NCBI GenBank assembly: GCA_019038625.1
Contig: JAHOYU010000246.1
Location: 1-36,041, forward strand
Length of the DNA: 36,041 nucleotides
Source: Candidatus Latescibacterota bacterium
GTDB lineage: Bacteria; Krumholzibacteriota; Krumholzibacteriia; Krumholzibacteriales; Krumholzibacteriaceae
Direction: 5' to 3'
The translations under genes were made by a program, and so were the position numbers. Below, in pieces: positions 1-7,156 of this stretch. How positions within the stretch are numbered: the first letter of the stretch is position 1; the number at the start of each line of letters is the position of its first letter. The notes under the pieces are model-generated. The model did not search any database and had not been told where the DNA came from. It saw only the letters and a list, made by a program, of their open reading frames with translations.

Positions 1-1304
1 ATCCATAGCACGCGGCTGTCCGTCCCCATCCTGCCCTTCATCGCCCTGACCGGGTCGATCGAGGACAGGACAAAAGCGGGGTAGATCCCGGAAAGCATCC
101 CCAGCAGAATACCGAATCCGGCCAGTCCCGGAATTATGAGTGGAGATGACAGCAAATCGAATCCGATCTCCCTGCCGACAATATTGCGGTACCCCGGCAA
201 CAGAAGGTATACGAGGCCAATAGCTATGACACAGGCCAGCAAACTCAGGAATACAGACTCACCGAGAAACTGCCTGATGAGCCCCCATCTGCTGGATCCC
301 ACGACCTTCCTTATACTGACTTCCCGAGCCCTGAGGGATGATCTGGCAGTCGAAAGATTCATAAAATTGAAACAGGCGATCACAAGGATCACGACACTTA
401 TAACCATGAACATATAGACGTAATTCCTGTTACCGTTGGCTTCGAACTCACCATTTATGTCGGAGTCGAGATGTATGCCTTGGAGAGGCTGGAGATAATA
501 TTCCCAATAATCCCCACCCGCTCGCCATTCCTTGTAACTTTCCAACCCGAACCGCTCAATATTTCTTTTTTCCAGATAATCGGCGATCTTCTTTTGCAGA
601 ACAGGCGCCTGGGTTCCCTCGGCCAGGAGAAAATATGTAACGAAATTGTTCCATGACCAGCCTGTCCTGTCCACGGCCGCCTGGAAACTGGCCATCGACA
701 GAAGCATGGTAGGATGAAAATGGGAATTTTCCGGAAGATCCTCACAGACCCCTGTGACAGTGAATGAGATGTCTCCATAATTTCTGGCCAGCCCGACTGT
801 TATGAGTTCTCCCCTTACATCAGTCCTGCCGAAATATTTTTGCGCCGCGCTGGCAGTGAGCACCACAGTATTTGGCTCGGTAAGCGCGGATCGGGCATCG
901 CCATGGATCATTGGTTGGGTGAAGATATTGAAGTAAGTCGAATCGACTGCCATACACAAAGGTTCGATGAGGGTCCTGCCGTCTGACTTTATCGTGACCC
1001 CTCCAAACCTGCTGAACTTGACACCGCTTTCGATCTCGGGAAACTCGCTGGTGTATGCCCTGAAGGTCTCTGCAGACGATGAGGTCTGATTGATACTGGT
1101 CCCGCCTATCAATGCTCTCGAAGAAAGCCTGTAGATGCGATCACCCTTTTCGTGGAACCGGTCATAGCTGAGTTCATATCGGGCAAAGAGAAAGATCAGC
1201 AGACTGCAGGCTATTCCTATAGCAAGGCCAGCGATATTGATGAATGAAAAGATCTTGTATTTCAGGATATTTCTGACTGCGACTTTGAAATAGTTATTAA
1301 GCAT
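1..1304 (-). CDS. ABC transporter permease, MacB/FtsX type (3' part off the left edge)
   Basis: Inner-membrane permease of the MacB_PCD plus FtsX architecture, which works with a cytoplasmic ATPase to power efflux, lipoprotein or cell-envelope processes. The reading frame is open from ATG 1304 to the window edge, giving about 434 residues; family members of this two-unit type are usually near 800, so roughly half is missing. It begins MLNNYFKVAVRNILKYK, then a first membrane helix (about 20-42), a periplasmic core domain with the typical GDISFTVTGVCEDLP and HFHPTMLLSM stretches, then a first FtsX block with helices from about residue 285 and the conserved REVSIRKVVGSSRWGLIRQF loop. The start is supported by AAGGTGAG eight bases upstream. 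No ATPase gene is visible; it may lie further left. The family assignment is firm; the substrate cannot be deduced. Confidence 0.88.
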   Translation of the reverse strand, partial: MLNNYFKVAVRNILKYKIFSFINIAGLAIGIACSLLIFLFARYELSYDRFHEKGDRIYRLSSRALIGGTSINQTSSSAETFRAYTSEFPEIESGVKFSRFGGVTIKSDGRTLIEPLCMAVDSTYFNIFTQPMIHGDARSALTEPNTVVLTASAAQKYFGRTDVRGELITVGLARNYGDISFTVTGVCEDLPENSHFHPTMLLSMASFQAAVDRTGWSWNNFVTYFLLAEGTQAPVLQKKIADYLEKRNIERFGLESYKEWRAGGDYWEYYLQPLQGIHLDSDINGEFEANGNRNYVYMFMVISVVILVIACFNFMNLSTARSSLRAREVSIRKVVGSSRWGLIRQFLGESVFLSLLACVIAIGLVYLLLPGYRNIVGREIGFDLLSSPLIIPGLAGFGILLGMLSGIYPAFVLSSIDPVRAMKGRMGTDSRVLW

Positions 1305-1415
1305 GGACTCACCTTGACATAGTTCCACAGAGGACATGATTTAGTGACTGGGTCTCGGGGTCCGGTCTGTCTATTTAACGATTGAGAACATGAATAGTTA
1401 CATGGGGTAGTAAAA

Positions 1416-1446
1416 TTAAATGGTGGAGGCGGTGGGAATCGAACCC
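1416..1446. repeat. Left attachment repeat (partial copy of the ssrA 3' end)
   Basis: These 31 bases are identical to 6475-6505. Read on the minus strand they give the T-loop, the T-stem 3' half, the acceptor stem 3' half and the CCA of tmRNA, followed by TTTAA. Upstream of the repeat, on the minus strand, the sequence does not continue as tmRNA, so this is a 3' fragment and not a second gene. It marks the outer junction of the integrated island. Confidence 0.9.
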
Positions 1447-1538
1447 TATTCGACAGAATTCATAACCTATTGGCAGCGTGCGTCTTGCGTCTTTATCTGC
1501 TGATACAACAAGAGATTATATATTGAAAAGTGCCCCTT

Positions 1539-1565
1539 GGATTCCCCTACAGTCCCCTGGAATCC
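1539..1565. repeat. Small inverted repeat at the island left end
   Basis: GGATTCC (1539-1545) and GGAATCC (1559-1565) are perfect reverse complements separated by 13 bases, inside C-rich sequence. It lies about 95 bases inside the left attachment repeat. Its function is unknown; a recombination protein site is possible but unsupported. Confidence 0.4.
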
Positions 1566-1599
1566 TCCCCAGTCTTGGAGACATTTTGGAGACAGCCTT

Positions 1600-1646
1600 A
1601 AGAAAAACCCGGCTACCAAGTCTTCAAATTACTTAACAACCGGGTT
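1600..1646 (-). terminator. Likely terminator of the island protease operon
   Basis: On the minus strand AACCCGG (1640-1646) pairs perfectly with CCGGGTT (1606-1612), and the second arm runs straight into TTTTTCTT. The loop is long (27 bases), which weakens the call, but the place is right: about 36 bases after the protease stop codon. Confidence 0.5.
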
Positions 1647-1681
1647 CATTAAACCTTTCGATTACCTAATAATGCCACGTA

Positions 1682-4135
1682 CTACTGGAGTAAGATCATT
1701 TTCTTAGTAACAGAAAAAGATGATCCTGCTATATATTTTAAGAAATAGATGCCAGAAGATACTTTTACTCCATTGCTATTTGACCCATCCCAAGAAGTAG
1801 GATAAACGCCCTCGCGCAACCACTCGTTGTTATGGATTGTTTTAATAACCTTCCCACTCACATCATATATTTTCAAGGAGACTATCTCAGGCTCCTTTAA
1901 ACCGAATTCAAAGATAGTCGTAGGATTGAAAGGATTCGGCATAGGTGAAGTCAAGAAATGGTTATCGGGAACTCTTCTTCCACCTTGATTTGGTGTAGGT
2001 TCATCATCGGGTTTTGCCAAAACTTCGACAGTAAAACTTGCATCGGAAATGTCTAGACCTTGTTGTTGGTTTGAGTCCTGCGCAAAAACTCGAATTCTCC
2101 AATCATTCTCTATTCGAGGGAGTCCACTTGGTATCGTGTATATGTATTCTCCATGTCCATTTTCATCTACCGATAAATTACCAGCTATATAAGTCCAAAG
2201 CCCGAAACCTCCAAATTTGTTATAACTTATCCCACATCCTACCCCTGCTAAATACTCATCCTCCACATCCCATTCTATGACCATCTCTTCAGGCGTTCTG
2301 TAGTATTCTCCACCATTCGGATTAACAACCGTGACTGAAGGAGGATTAATATCTTTTATGCCAAGAACAGTGTAATGCCATTCAACCTCAGATGGCGGAC
2401 AAGGATGCCATCCACAATCTTGCCCGGCAAGATTGTAAACACGATAGACATACGTTGTAACATCAAATCCTGTCGAAGTGACGTTCGAAACTCCACAATA
2501 ACCAATACAATAATTCTCATTACTAGCAGAATAACCTTTTGAAGCTACACCCCTTCCCCATACGTTTGGTGTAGTAACGTAAAGATCATTATACTGGATA
2601 GTTTTAGTGACTTTATATTGATGCCCAATCTTAACACCCCATAATCCAGTTTTAAAAAACATTCTTTGAGATTGTCCCAAATCGGTAATCGTTCCTCCAC
2701 CGCTAGAATTCAAATGGTCATAGGAATATGGGGGCAATAGCAATTTGAATGCCTCGTGAACATCAATCAATCCATGCCCAGTGTGCTGGTCCCATCCTGG
2801 AGCCAATAAATCACTTGCTGACAGAATGAGAAGATTCTTCACGTCGTCATTGTAGAGATTAGGATCGTAAGAAAATAGTAAGCTAGCCGCTCCTGTAACG
2901 TGTGGTGCTGCTGCAGAAGTACCTCCAAAATATCGAGTGTAACCATCAGGATATTCCAAGGTTGGTGTCCATATTCCTGGAGCCATTAAGTCTAAAGTGT
3001 TTCCATATGCTGATTCCCAACTTGGATCGATCGGGTCAGTAGTAGTTTCATCTACAGGACCTCCGAAAACATCTGTAGCTCCGACACACAATACATGTTC
3101 GTAACCAGATGGAAAATGAGGCATGTCAGTTCCTCTATTCCCAGCACTAGCAACTACCAATGTATTGTTATTATAGAGGTCAGCAAGCAACCTTCCTTCC
3201 TCGGGGCTCCAACACCAGGAAAAGATCCACCAACTACAATCATCTTCATCAATAAAATTGCCCATACTTATGTTAACAGCATATACATCTCGTTGTGCTA
3301 GTAGACAATACGCATCATCTACACGATTATTCTCATCATTATCCACAGATGATTGGCTGTTTATTATAGCTCCCCAGTTTATCCCAGCTATAAAATCGGT
3401 GTTATCCCCTTTAGCTCCAATAATTCCAGCAACTGATATCCCATGCTGGGTTCTGTAATCAACTCCGATTGGTGCACCAATCACTCTACCTTCTAGGTCC
3501 GTATTGCCTGTAGCGTAAACACCCCGAGGAATATAGGAATCAATGACACCAACTTCTACAGGATATGATTCGCCCGTAAAAAATTGCCAAACAGGATAAA
3601 CATTGATACCTGCAGGACCATTTCTAAGGTTGTTCTGACGATAGAAATATTCATCATCTGGAAAGTCATAAGAAGGGGAAGCTGGGAGCGTTTCTTTTGT
3701 AGTTTCAATAACCTCTTGCAACGGTTCTAATGTCTGGAACTTATAATGAAGGTTAGCAGACAATATATCATCCTGAAGAAGCAATTCTTGGATTAGGTTT
3801 TGTGCAGTACTTTTATCATTTACTTTCAATAGATACCAATCAGATACATCAGTTAGAATAAATGTTTCCCCTGTACGATTCGTGCGCATTCGGTTTTCCG
3901 GATTATAACTTGGGCAAGCTTTCCTGAGCTGAGTAACTCCATGATTATCCAATGTTAGCGACAACATAGGATTGTGAAGAGAAAGGTCGGCTAGTGTCAG
4001 AAATGCCCTCGAATGATTATCAGGTATAACACCCTTGTTAAAGATAACTAGAATTTCAGTGCTGGTGGAATTGGAAGCCGCCATAGCTGGCACGACAAGC
4101 ATAATAAAAGCTATGATAACACTAGTAAATCTCAT
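1682..4135 (-). CDS. Secreted subtilisin-like (S8) serine protease with C-terminal surface/sorting domain
   Basis: An 817-residue exported serine endopeptidase. Residues 1-20 form a signal peptide ending AMAAS. About 30-165 may be an inhibitor-like propeptide. The S8 catalytic core spans roughly 180-475, with the triad Asp199 (GVIDSY), His231 (QHGISVAGIIG) and Ser406 (GGTSAAAPHVTGAA), and oxyanion Asn333 (SAGNRG). An Ig-like segment with NPNGGE lies near residue 620. The last 85 residues begin PNPFNPTT and end SGIYFLKYIAG...KKMILL, the FlgD-Ig or type IX-like C-terminal domain that directs proteins to the cell surface in FCB-group bacteria. AGGGGGGAT precedes the ATG. It follows the lipoprotein gene by 33 bases, so the two are probably cotranscribed. 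It belongs to the ssrA island and is A+T-rich relative to the host genes. Function as a secreted protease is firm; its target is unknown. Confidence 0.93.
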   Translation of the reverse strand: MRFTSVIIAFIMLVVPAMAASNSTSTEILVIFNKGVIPDNHSRAFLTLADLSLHNPMLSLTLDNHGVTQLRKACPSYNPENRMRTNRTGETFILTDVSDWYLLKVNDKSTAQNLIQELLLQDDILSANLHYKFQTLEPLQEVIETTKETLPASPSYDFPDDEYFYRQNNLRNGPAGINVYPVWQFFTGESYPVEVGVIDSYIPRGVYATGNTDLEGRVIGAPIGVDYRTQHGISVAGIIGAKGDNTDFIAGINWGAIINSQSSVDNDENNRVDDAYCLLAQRDVYAVNISMGNFIDEDDCSWWIFSWCWSPEEGRLLADLYNNNTLVVASAGNRGTDMPHFPSGYEHVLCVGATDVFGGPVDETTTDPIDPSWESAYGNTLDLMAPGIWTPTLEYPDGYTRYFGGTSAAAPHVTGAASLLFSYDPNLYNDDVKNLLILSASDLLAPGWDQHTGHGLIDVHEAFKLLLPPYSYDHLNSSGGGTITDLGQSQRMFFKTGLWGVKIGHQYKVTKTIQYNDLYVTTPNVWGRGVASKGYSASNENYCIGYCGVSNVTSTGFDVTTYVYRVYNLAGQDCGWHPCPPSEVEWHYTVLGIKDINPPSVTVVNPNGGEYYRTPEEMVIEWDVEDEYLAGVGCGISYNKFGGFGLWTYIAGNLSVDENGHGEYIYTIPSGLPRIENDWRIRVFAQDSNQQQGLDISDASFTVEVLAKPDDEPTPNQGGRRVPDNHFLTSPMPNPFNPTTIFEFGLKEPEIVSLKIYDVSGKVIKTIHNNEWLREGVYPTSWDGSNSNGVKVSSGIYFLKYIAGSSFSVTKKMILLQ

Positions 4136-4168
4136 TCTATCCCCCCTAAAGAAGAGTGAGTCATTAGG

Positions 4169-5095
4169 TTATTCAGGAATGGGGCCATTCGTCAGTTGTT
4201 TTAGGTCGGAACCATCTAGATTGATTAGCCAGAGAAAACCATGAGTTCCGATAAAACATAACTGATCATTTTGGGGACTCCAGCAAGCAAGACCTCCTTT
4301 GGTTAGTATGTTTTGATCAGATCCATTGGAATTCATTACAAATAGATTTCCTTTTGATAAAAAGCAGATTTTCGTACAATCTGGGGACATTATTGGATAT
4401 CGACAGTATTCTTTTCGATGAGTCAATTGAACTGAGATCTTTGTATTGAGATCCATTGAGAATATTTCTGGATAGCGGTCTCCATCAGGCCCGGCACTCA
4501 TCTGGTACAGGAGGGTTTCACCGTTTTGAGAAATGTGAGGTTGTCTTCCGTATCTCATTACAAGCTGGTTTTCGGTGCCATCAAACTTCATCTTCCAGAT
4601 GCTGTACAAATACGTTCCCAAATCAGCACGATTAGTATCGTAGTAAATCCACTCATCATCAGCCGACCAAGTTGGATTAATATTTATATGATCATGTGTT
4701 AATTGTTCAATATCTAGGCTATCAATACCCTCTTCGGAGAAAGGCGCTTTATAAATATTATAATTCGAAACGTAGACAAGCCATTTCCCATCACGAGACC
4801 AATTGATCATCGAGATAATATTATTTAACAATTGTACTGGGTTGTTGTTATCAGGTTGCGTAATCCAGAGACCAAGTGAATCTGTGTCAATTGTATATCC
4901 GCCATCCAAATGCACGTTTTGTATTCCTGCGTGATAATAAACTATATATTGTCCACTCGGCGACCATGCCGGGTAGGAATCAATAACGGGATAAATAGGA
5001 GTTATCGGGTCAACAGAAACAGGGCTAGAGCATCCGATAATGGCAGCAAAGGTTATTGAGAAAATTAGCTTAGTAATAAATGATATACTCCTCAC
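4169..5095 (-). CDS. TolB-like beta-propeller lipoprotein
   Basis: A 308-residue protein starting at GTG 5095 after GGGGGGAGAAG. The N-terminus is a lipoprotein signal peptide with lipobox AIIGC (Cys22). The rest is a repeated beta-propeller of TolB/PD40 type: blades contain SPSGQYIVYY, SWSRDGKWLVYVS, WSADDEWIYYDTN, SPDCTKICFLSKGNLFVM and SPQNDQLCFIG, about six in all. Such propellers bind proteins or peptides at the envelope; no enzyme motif is present. The gene ends 33 bases before the subtilisin-like protease gene on the same strand, so it could be an outer-membrane partner, anchor or substrate receptor of that protease. That partnership is inferred only from the shared island and operon. 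Confidence 0.82.
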   Translation of the reverse strand: MRSISFITKLIFSITFAAIIGCSSPVSVDPITPIYPVIDSYPAWSPSGQYIVYYHAGIQNVHLDGGYTIDTDSLGLWITQPDNNNPVQLLNNIISMINWSRDGKWLVYVSNYNIYKAPFSEEGIDSLDIEQLTHDHININPTWSADDEWIYYDTNRADLGTYLYSIWKMKFDGTENQLVMRYGRQPHISQNGETLLYQMSAGPDGDRYPEIFSMDLNTKISVQLTHRKEYCRYPIMSPDCTKICFLSKGNLFVMNSNGSDQNILTKGGLACWSPQNDQLCFIGTHGFLWLINLDGSDLKQLTNGPIPE

Positions 5096-5166
5096 CTACT
5101 TCTCCCCCCATACAGAAACATTTGACAGGCTATATTTATAATGAATAGCCGTTTGATTGTATCATC

Positions 5167-6176
5167 TGTAATATCCCGGACCCTACAGGACACATTTGAT
5201 TTTATTCTAACATAGCCCTCAGAGCTTCGTAAGGGGTTTTCCCTTTATGTGCTCCATGCGGTCGATTGAAGTTGTAGAACTCCTCCCATGTGGCCAGCTT
5301 TTTGTTCAGATCAACGTCATCGGTGTAGGTGAGCAACTGATAAAACTCCTCTTGGTCAGATCTATGAGATCTCTCGACTTTTCCGTTCAACTGTGGTGAC
5401 CTTGGTTTGATATAAACATGCCTGATTCCCTTGTCTTCGACATGCCAGTGGAACTGGGCCTGCCATTCATGCCCTCGATCCGAGCGTACCGTATGAATGC
5501 GGAAAGGGAACTTCTCGACAATGTAGTCAATGAAATCAATTGAACTCTTTTGGTTGTGTCTTTGGTAGATCTTTAATGCACGAACCCGTGTTGCATCATC
5601 AATCGCAGTATATTGATATCTGCGGATTTTCCTACCATCCTTGCTCTTAAGTGTCAGGAACTTTACGTCTATCTGGATGTGATGACCTGGGACCTGTTTA
5701 GCGTAACGCCGTGTGTGAATGGCCCTGCGACCCACATTGCGAGGCAGGCGGCCAATCCCATTACGCTTCAGTGTACGATAGACGCTTGAGCAAGAGGTCT
5801 TGAATCCATGATAACGCTCCAGGTACCAGGCAATTCTCTGAGGGCCGAGATGATATTTTGTTCTGAGATGCAGAATCTTCTCTACAAATTCGGGCGGAAT
5901 CTGTCTAGGATGGCTTCTGGCAACAGGTTTCTTGCGGATTAAACCTGCTTTCCCCTCCTTATCGTAGATCTTCTTCCATCTGTAGAATGTTGATCGTGCA
6001 ACCCCAAAATCACGACAAGCCTCTTGGACGTTTCCAATAGTCTCGGCATATCCCAAAGCAGCATATTTTCTACGAGCTGCCAGTACTTCTCGTGCCTCTT
6101 TATTCATAGTCCAGACCTCCTTCAGTGTACTTTAGTTTAGCATCTGAAGTGTCCCACAAGGTCTGGTATTCCTACA
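5167..6176 (-). mobile_element. IS481-family insertion sequence
   Basis: About 1010 bp containing one transposase gene. Both ends read inward from TGTA and share an imperfect terminal repeat with a conserved GGACAC core about 21-22 bases in (left TGTAATATCCCGGACC, right TGTAGGAATACCAGACC). I see no target duplication at the flanks (ATCATC on the left, GGTTG on the right), so either the ends are slightly misplaced or a deletion followed insertion. The right end abuts a tyrosine recombinase fragment whose 5' part is absent. Confidence 0.7.
5202..6107 (-). CDS. IS481-family transposase (DDE integrase fold)
   Basis: A full-length 301-residue transposase. Residues about 20-60 form a helix-turn-helix (GNVQEACRDFGVARSTFYRW), followed by a second winged-helix-like region (QRIAWYLERYHG). 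The RNase H-like rve core carries Asp147 (IQIDVKF), Asp210 (VRSDRGHEW) and Glu245 (NGKVERSH), with the expected DX34E spacing, and ends with the WEEFYNFNRPHGAHKGKTPYEAL signature. The ATG has a strong AAGGAGG eight bases upstream. It appears intact and potentially active. Confidence 0.93.
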   Translation of the reverse strand: MNKEAREVLAARRKYAALGYAETIGNVQEACRDFGVARSTFYRWKKIYDKEGKAGLIRKKPVARSHPRQIPPEFVEKILHLRTKYHLGPQRIAWYLERYHGFKTSCSSVYRTLKRNGIGRLPRNVGRRAIHTRRYAKQVPGHHIQIDVKFLTLKSKDGRKIRRYQYTAIDDATRVRALKIYQRHNQKSSIDFIDYIVEKFPFRIHTVRSDRGHEWQAQFHWHVEDKGIRHVYIKPRSPQLNGKVERSHRSDQEEFYQLLTYTDDVDLNKKLATWEEFYNFNRPHGAHKGKTPYEALRAMLE

Positions 6177-6177
6177 G

Positions 6178-6468
6178 GTTGTTCGGAATTTAGTCTTGAG
6201 AGCAGCACGCATGGCTAATCTTGCTAATGGTGGAGTCCATATCTTGCGCCACACTTTTTGCTCGCATCTGGCAATGAGAGGAGCCCCGGCAAGAGCTATC
6301 CAGGAACTGGCAGGACACAAGAATCTATCAACAACTCAGCGCTATATGCACCTGAGTCCTGCAGCAGTAGAAGCCGCGATCCGACTACTGGAAATGCCCT
6401 CTCCGGCAAAATTTTTTGGAGACATTCTGCAGACGGCCACCCATGCAAAACTTAACTCTATGAATTAA
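6178..6468 (+). pseudogene. Tyrosine recombinase/integrase, C-terminal remnant
   Basis: The frame encodes the C-terminal catalytic end of a phage-type tyrosine recombinase: [20 protein letters not shown], then [19 protein letters not shown]. It contains the HxxR box, the GH histidine and the nucleophilic Tyr (residues 15-18, 41 and 50 counted from TTG 6196). The N-terminal DNA-binding domain and the first catalytic Arg are missing: the frame runs directly into the right end of the IS481 element and no matching 5' half is found on the other side (5096-5166). It ends about seven bases before the right attachment repeat. It was probably the integrase that inserted the island at ssrA, later broken by the IS and an adjacent deletion. 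Confidence 0.82.
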
Positions 6469-6474
6469 AAAGAG

Positions 6475-6505
6475 TTAAATGGTGGAGGCGGTGGGAATCG
6501 AACCC
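6475..6505. repeat. Right attachment repeat (3' end of functional ssrA)
   Basis: Perfect 31-base copy of 1416-1446. It spans the T-loop to CCA of tmRNA plus five further bases. Because integration restores the 3' end of the target gene, tmRNA stays intact. A stem TTAACTC/GAGTTAA (6452-6478 region) sits beside it and could contribute to tmRNA 3' end formation. Confidence 0.9.
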
Positions 6506-6834
6506 ACGTCCGGAAATACTTCCACAGTTCTTCTACGTGCGTAGCCAGTCGATTTTTGTTCGCCGCCCGGTACTTCGACAGGCAAATGATCCGGGAAACT
6601 ATCTCCTCTTTTATTTCGCTATCGTTCCGGGAGAAAAAACGAAGGCTAGCCCTCAGAAATCGACGCCCGGATCAGGACCCTCAAGGCACGGACCTGGCGG
6701 ACGGGTTGCCTGTTCTAGGCAGCCAATGCCAAATTGTCGTTGGCAATTATGGTTTGCCACCTGATTTACGAGGTTGATGGCACCTCGGCACGCTTCTCCT
6801 GCTTCATCCATCCCCGTCGAATCCATTCGCCCCC
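6480..6834 (-). ncRNA. ssrA: tmRNA (transfer-messenger RNA)
   Basis: One-piece tmRNA of 355 nt that rescues stalled ribosomes and tags the nascent peptide. The 5' end GGGGGCGAATGGATTCGACG pairs with the 3' end CGCCTCC-A-CCA to form the acceptor stem (one G-U pair), and the T-arm GTGGG-TTCGATT-CCCAC is perfect. The tag reading frame runs from 6744 to 6715: GCC resume codon, peptide ANDNLALAA, stop TAG. With the alanine delivered by charged tmRNA the tag is AANDNLALAA, one residue shorter than in E. coli and ending in the LAA degron recognised by ClpXP. The 3' end doubles as the island attachment site. Confidence 0.96.
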
Positions 6835-7156
6835 ATCCCTGAAGCTGTAAGCAACACAGTAAATATAGCCGTGTTACAGCGAGTTGTAAAGATATCTGAA
6901 TAATTAAAGACATCAAGAAGTATTTGTGATTCAATGTCAATTCGTCCAGATATGAATAAAATTGCTGCGATCTTTGTATATTTTGTATATTGCGATCACA
7001 ATAGTGCGATTGGACGATTAATTATGAAACTTACGCCTCCCCCGGGGCGTATTGGTATGATGCCGGGAAATTAACAGGCATCCCGACTGTCAATTATTGT
7101 AAGTGAATCAGGAAATTGTGACTTTTTGAATTCAAACCTTTAAAGGAGGTTCGCGC
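6835..7156. other. Divergent intergenic region between ssrA and the S9 peptidase gene
   Basis: Contains the ssrA promoter on the minus strand. Toward the peptidase gene it is A+T-rich, with a tandem TTTGTATAT/TTGTATAT (about 6973-6990), a short G+C stem near 7035-7052 and the strong ribosome site AAAGGAGG at 7142-7149. No coding region is seen, and I cannot assign the peptidase promoter confidently. Confidence 0.55.
6862..6890 (-). promoter_or_regulatory. ssrA promoter (sigma-70 type)
   Basis: Minus-strand -35 TTTACA (6885-6890) and -10 TATATT (6862-6867) with exactly 17 bases between them. The -10 ends 27 bases before the mature tmRNA 5' end, leaving a short leader to be removed, normally by RNase P. 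Confidence 0.78.

Larger units (their letters stand above)
1305..1681. other. Gene-free stretch containing the left island junction
   Basis: No credible coding region is seen here. Bases 1305-1415 are the presumed original chromosomal flank downstream of ssrA and upstream of the permease. Bases 1416-1446 are the left attachment repeat. Bases 1447-1681 belong to the island end: they hold a small inverted repeat (1539-1565), a tandem TTGGAGACA motif and a terminator for the protease gene. A typical integrase arm-site region would be expected at such an island end, but I cannot define the sites. Confidence 0.6.
1416..6505. mobile_element. Genomic island integrated at the 3' end of ssrA
   Basis: A roughly 5.1-kb segment is bounded by 31-bp perfect direct repeats, one of which is the functional 3' end of tmRNA. 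Integration into tmRNA and tRNA 3' ends by tyrosine recombinases is well established, and a recombinase C-terminus lies immediately inside the right repeat, the usual position. Cargo is a lipoprotein beta-propeller gene and a secreted subtilisin-like protease; an IS481-type element sits between cargo and recombinase. The cargo is visibly richer in A+T than the genes on either side, consistent with horizontal origin. With only a recombinase fragment left, the island probably cannot excise by itself. Confidence 0.85.

Noticed and set aside
1421-1446. Possible tRNA or second tmRNA gene on the minus strand
   Set aside because: Only the T-loop to CCA part is present; no acceptor 5' half, D-arm or anticodon lies at the needed distance. 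It is the attachment-site copy.
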